Shown here: piece after piece, positions 63,889-64,000 of the stretch
Position numbering within the stretch: position 1 is the first letter of the stretch
Layout of the letters: the number at the start of each line of letters is the position of its first letter
From: Fodinisporobacter ferrooxydans
GTDB lineage: Bacteria; Bacillota; Bacilli; Tumebacillales; MYW30-H2
DNA length: 64,000 nucleotides
Assembly: GCF_022818495.1 (NCBI RefSeq)
Contig: NZ_CP089291.1
Coordinates: forward strand, 4,109,501 to 4,173,500
Direction of reading: 5' to 3'
The notes under the pieces: generated by a model
The model's input: only the letters and a program-made list of their open reading frames with translations
Databases searched by the model: none
What the model was told of the DNA's origin: nothing
Program-made: the position numbers and the translations under genes

Positions 63889-64000
63889 AGACGTTCCCCC
63901 TATTTTTGGTATATGTACATAGACTAGTATGACCAATATCCTGTTGTTTAAACATATTTGTATCAGGGATATGCTGACAAAAATGGTTAACTGTGCACGC

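Overview
The window comes from a spore-forming member of the Bacillota, most likely the Alicyclobacillaceae/Effusibacillus part of the Bacilli. The evidence is the chromosomal backbone at 35.3-64 kb: spo0A, spoIVB, recN, argR, NAD kinase, tlyA, dxs, ispA, xseB, xseA, folD, nusB, the DUF2273-amaP-asp23 envelope stress group, accC-accB and the complete spoIIIAA-AH operon. All of these are on the minus strand and in the order usual for Bacilli. No rRNA, tRNA or CRISPR array was recognised.

The left half (1-35 kb) is accessory DNA. At 1-2.7 kb lie the remains of a sugar-uptake locus (an MFS permease end joined in frame to a GH32 sucrose hydrolase), a serine recombinase, a PIN-toxin/antitoxin pair with an internal amber codon, and an orphan array of transposon-end repeats.

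From 2.9 to 15.8 kb, minus strand, is a compact set that looks like a small biosynthetic pathway. A GAF-LuxR regulator precedes a 2-isopropylmalate-synthase-like enzyme, a cysteine-less isochorismatase-fold hydrolase, a 2-oxoglutarate/Fe(II) oxygenase, a cupin, an MFS transporter, LeuC/LeuD homologues, a large FAD/NAD(P) protein and an aspartate/aromatic aminotransferase. A GAPDH gene and a prephenate dehydratase gene follow. The simplest reading is acetyl-CoA chain extension of a 2-oxo acid, with phenylpyruvate the obvious candidate because pheA is adjacent. Isomerisation by LeuCD, transamination and oxidative tailoring would give a non-protein amino acid that is exported. No LeuB-type dehydrogenase is present, so the scheme is an inference.

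From 16.5 to 35 kb is a graveyard of mobile DNA. It holds a group II intron stub, an IS21-type element whose istB is split by a Mu/Tn7-like four-gene transposon (7-bp target duplication), a dead phage-type integrase, an IS3 element, a truncated IS4-type transposase, a GC-rich crotonase gene, a second group II intron with an intact RT, an IS630 element with TA duplication, a resolvase stub, a small hydrophobic ORF, a RelE/ParE-like toxin-antitoxin pair, a degenerate TOTE primase-helicase gene and a degenerate Abi_2 gene. The Abi_2 gene still carries a strong promoter and an abiF-like structured RNA.

The right half is housekeeping and sporulation DNA with few anomalies. One is a ferredoxin-NADP reductase gene bracketed by a pair of inverted 164-bp MITE-like repeats. 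Another is a small coiled-coil gene built from six 33-bp tandem repeats. A TsaD paralogue lies beside nusB. A sigma-E-like promoter stands ahead of the spoIIIA operon, and two perfect Spo0A-box cores lie upstream of spo0A.
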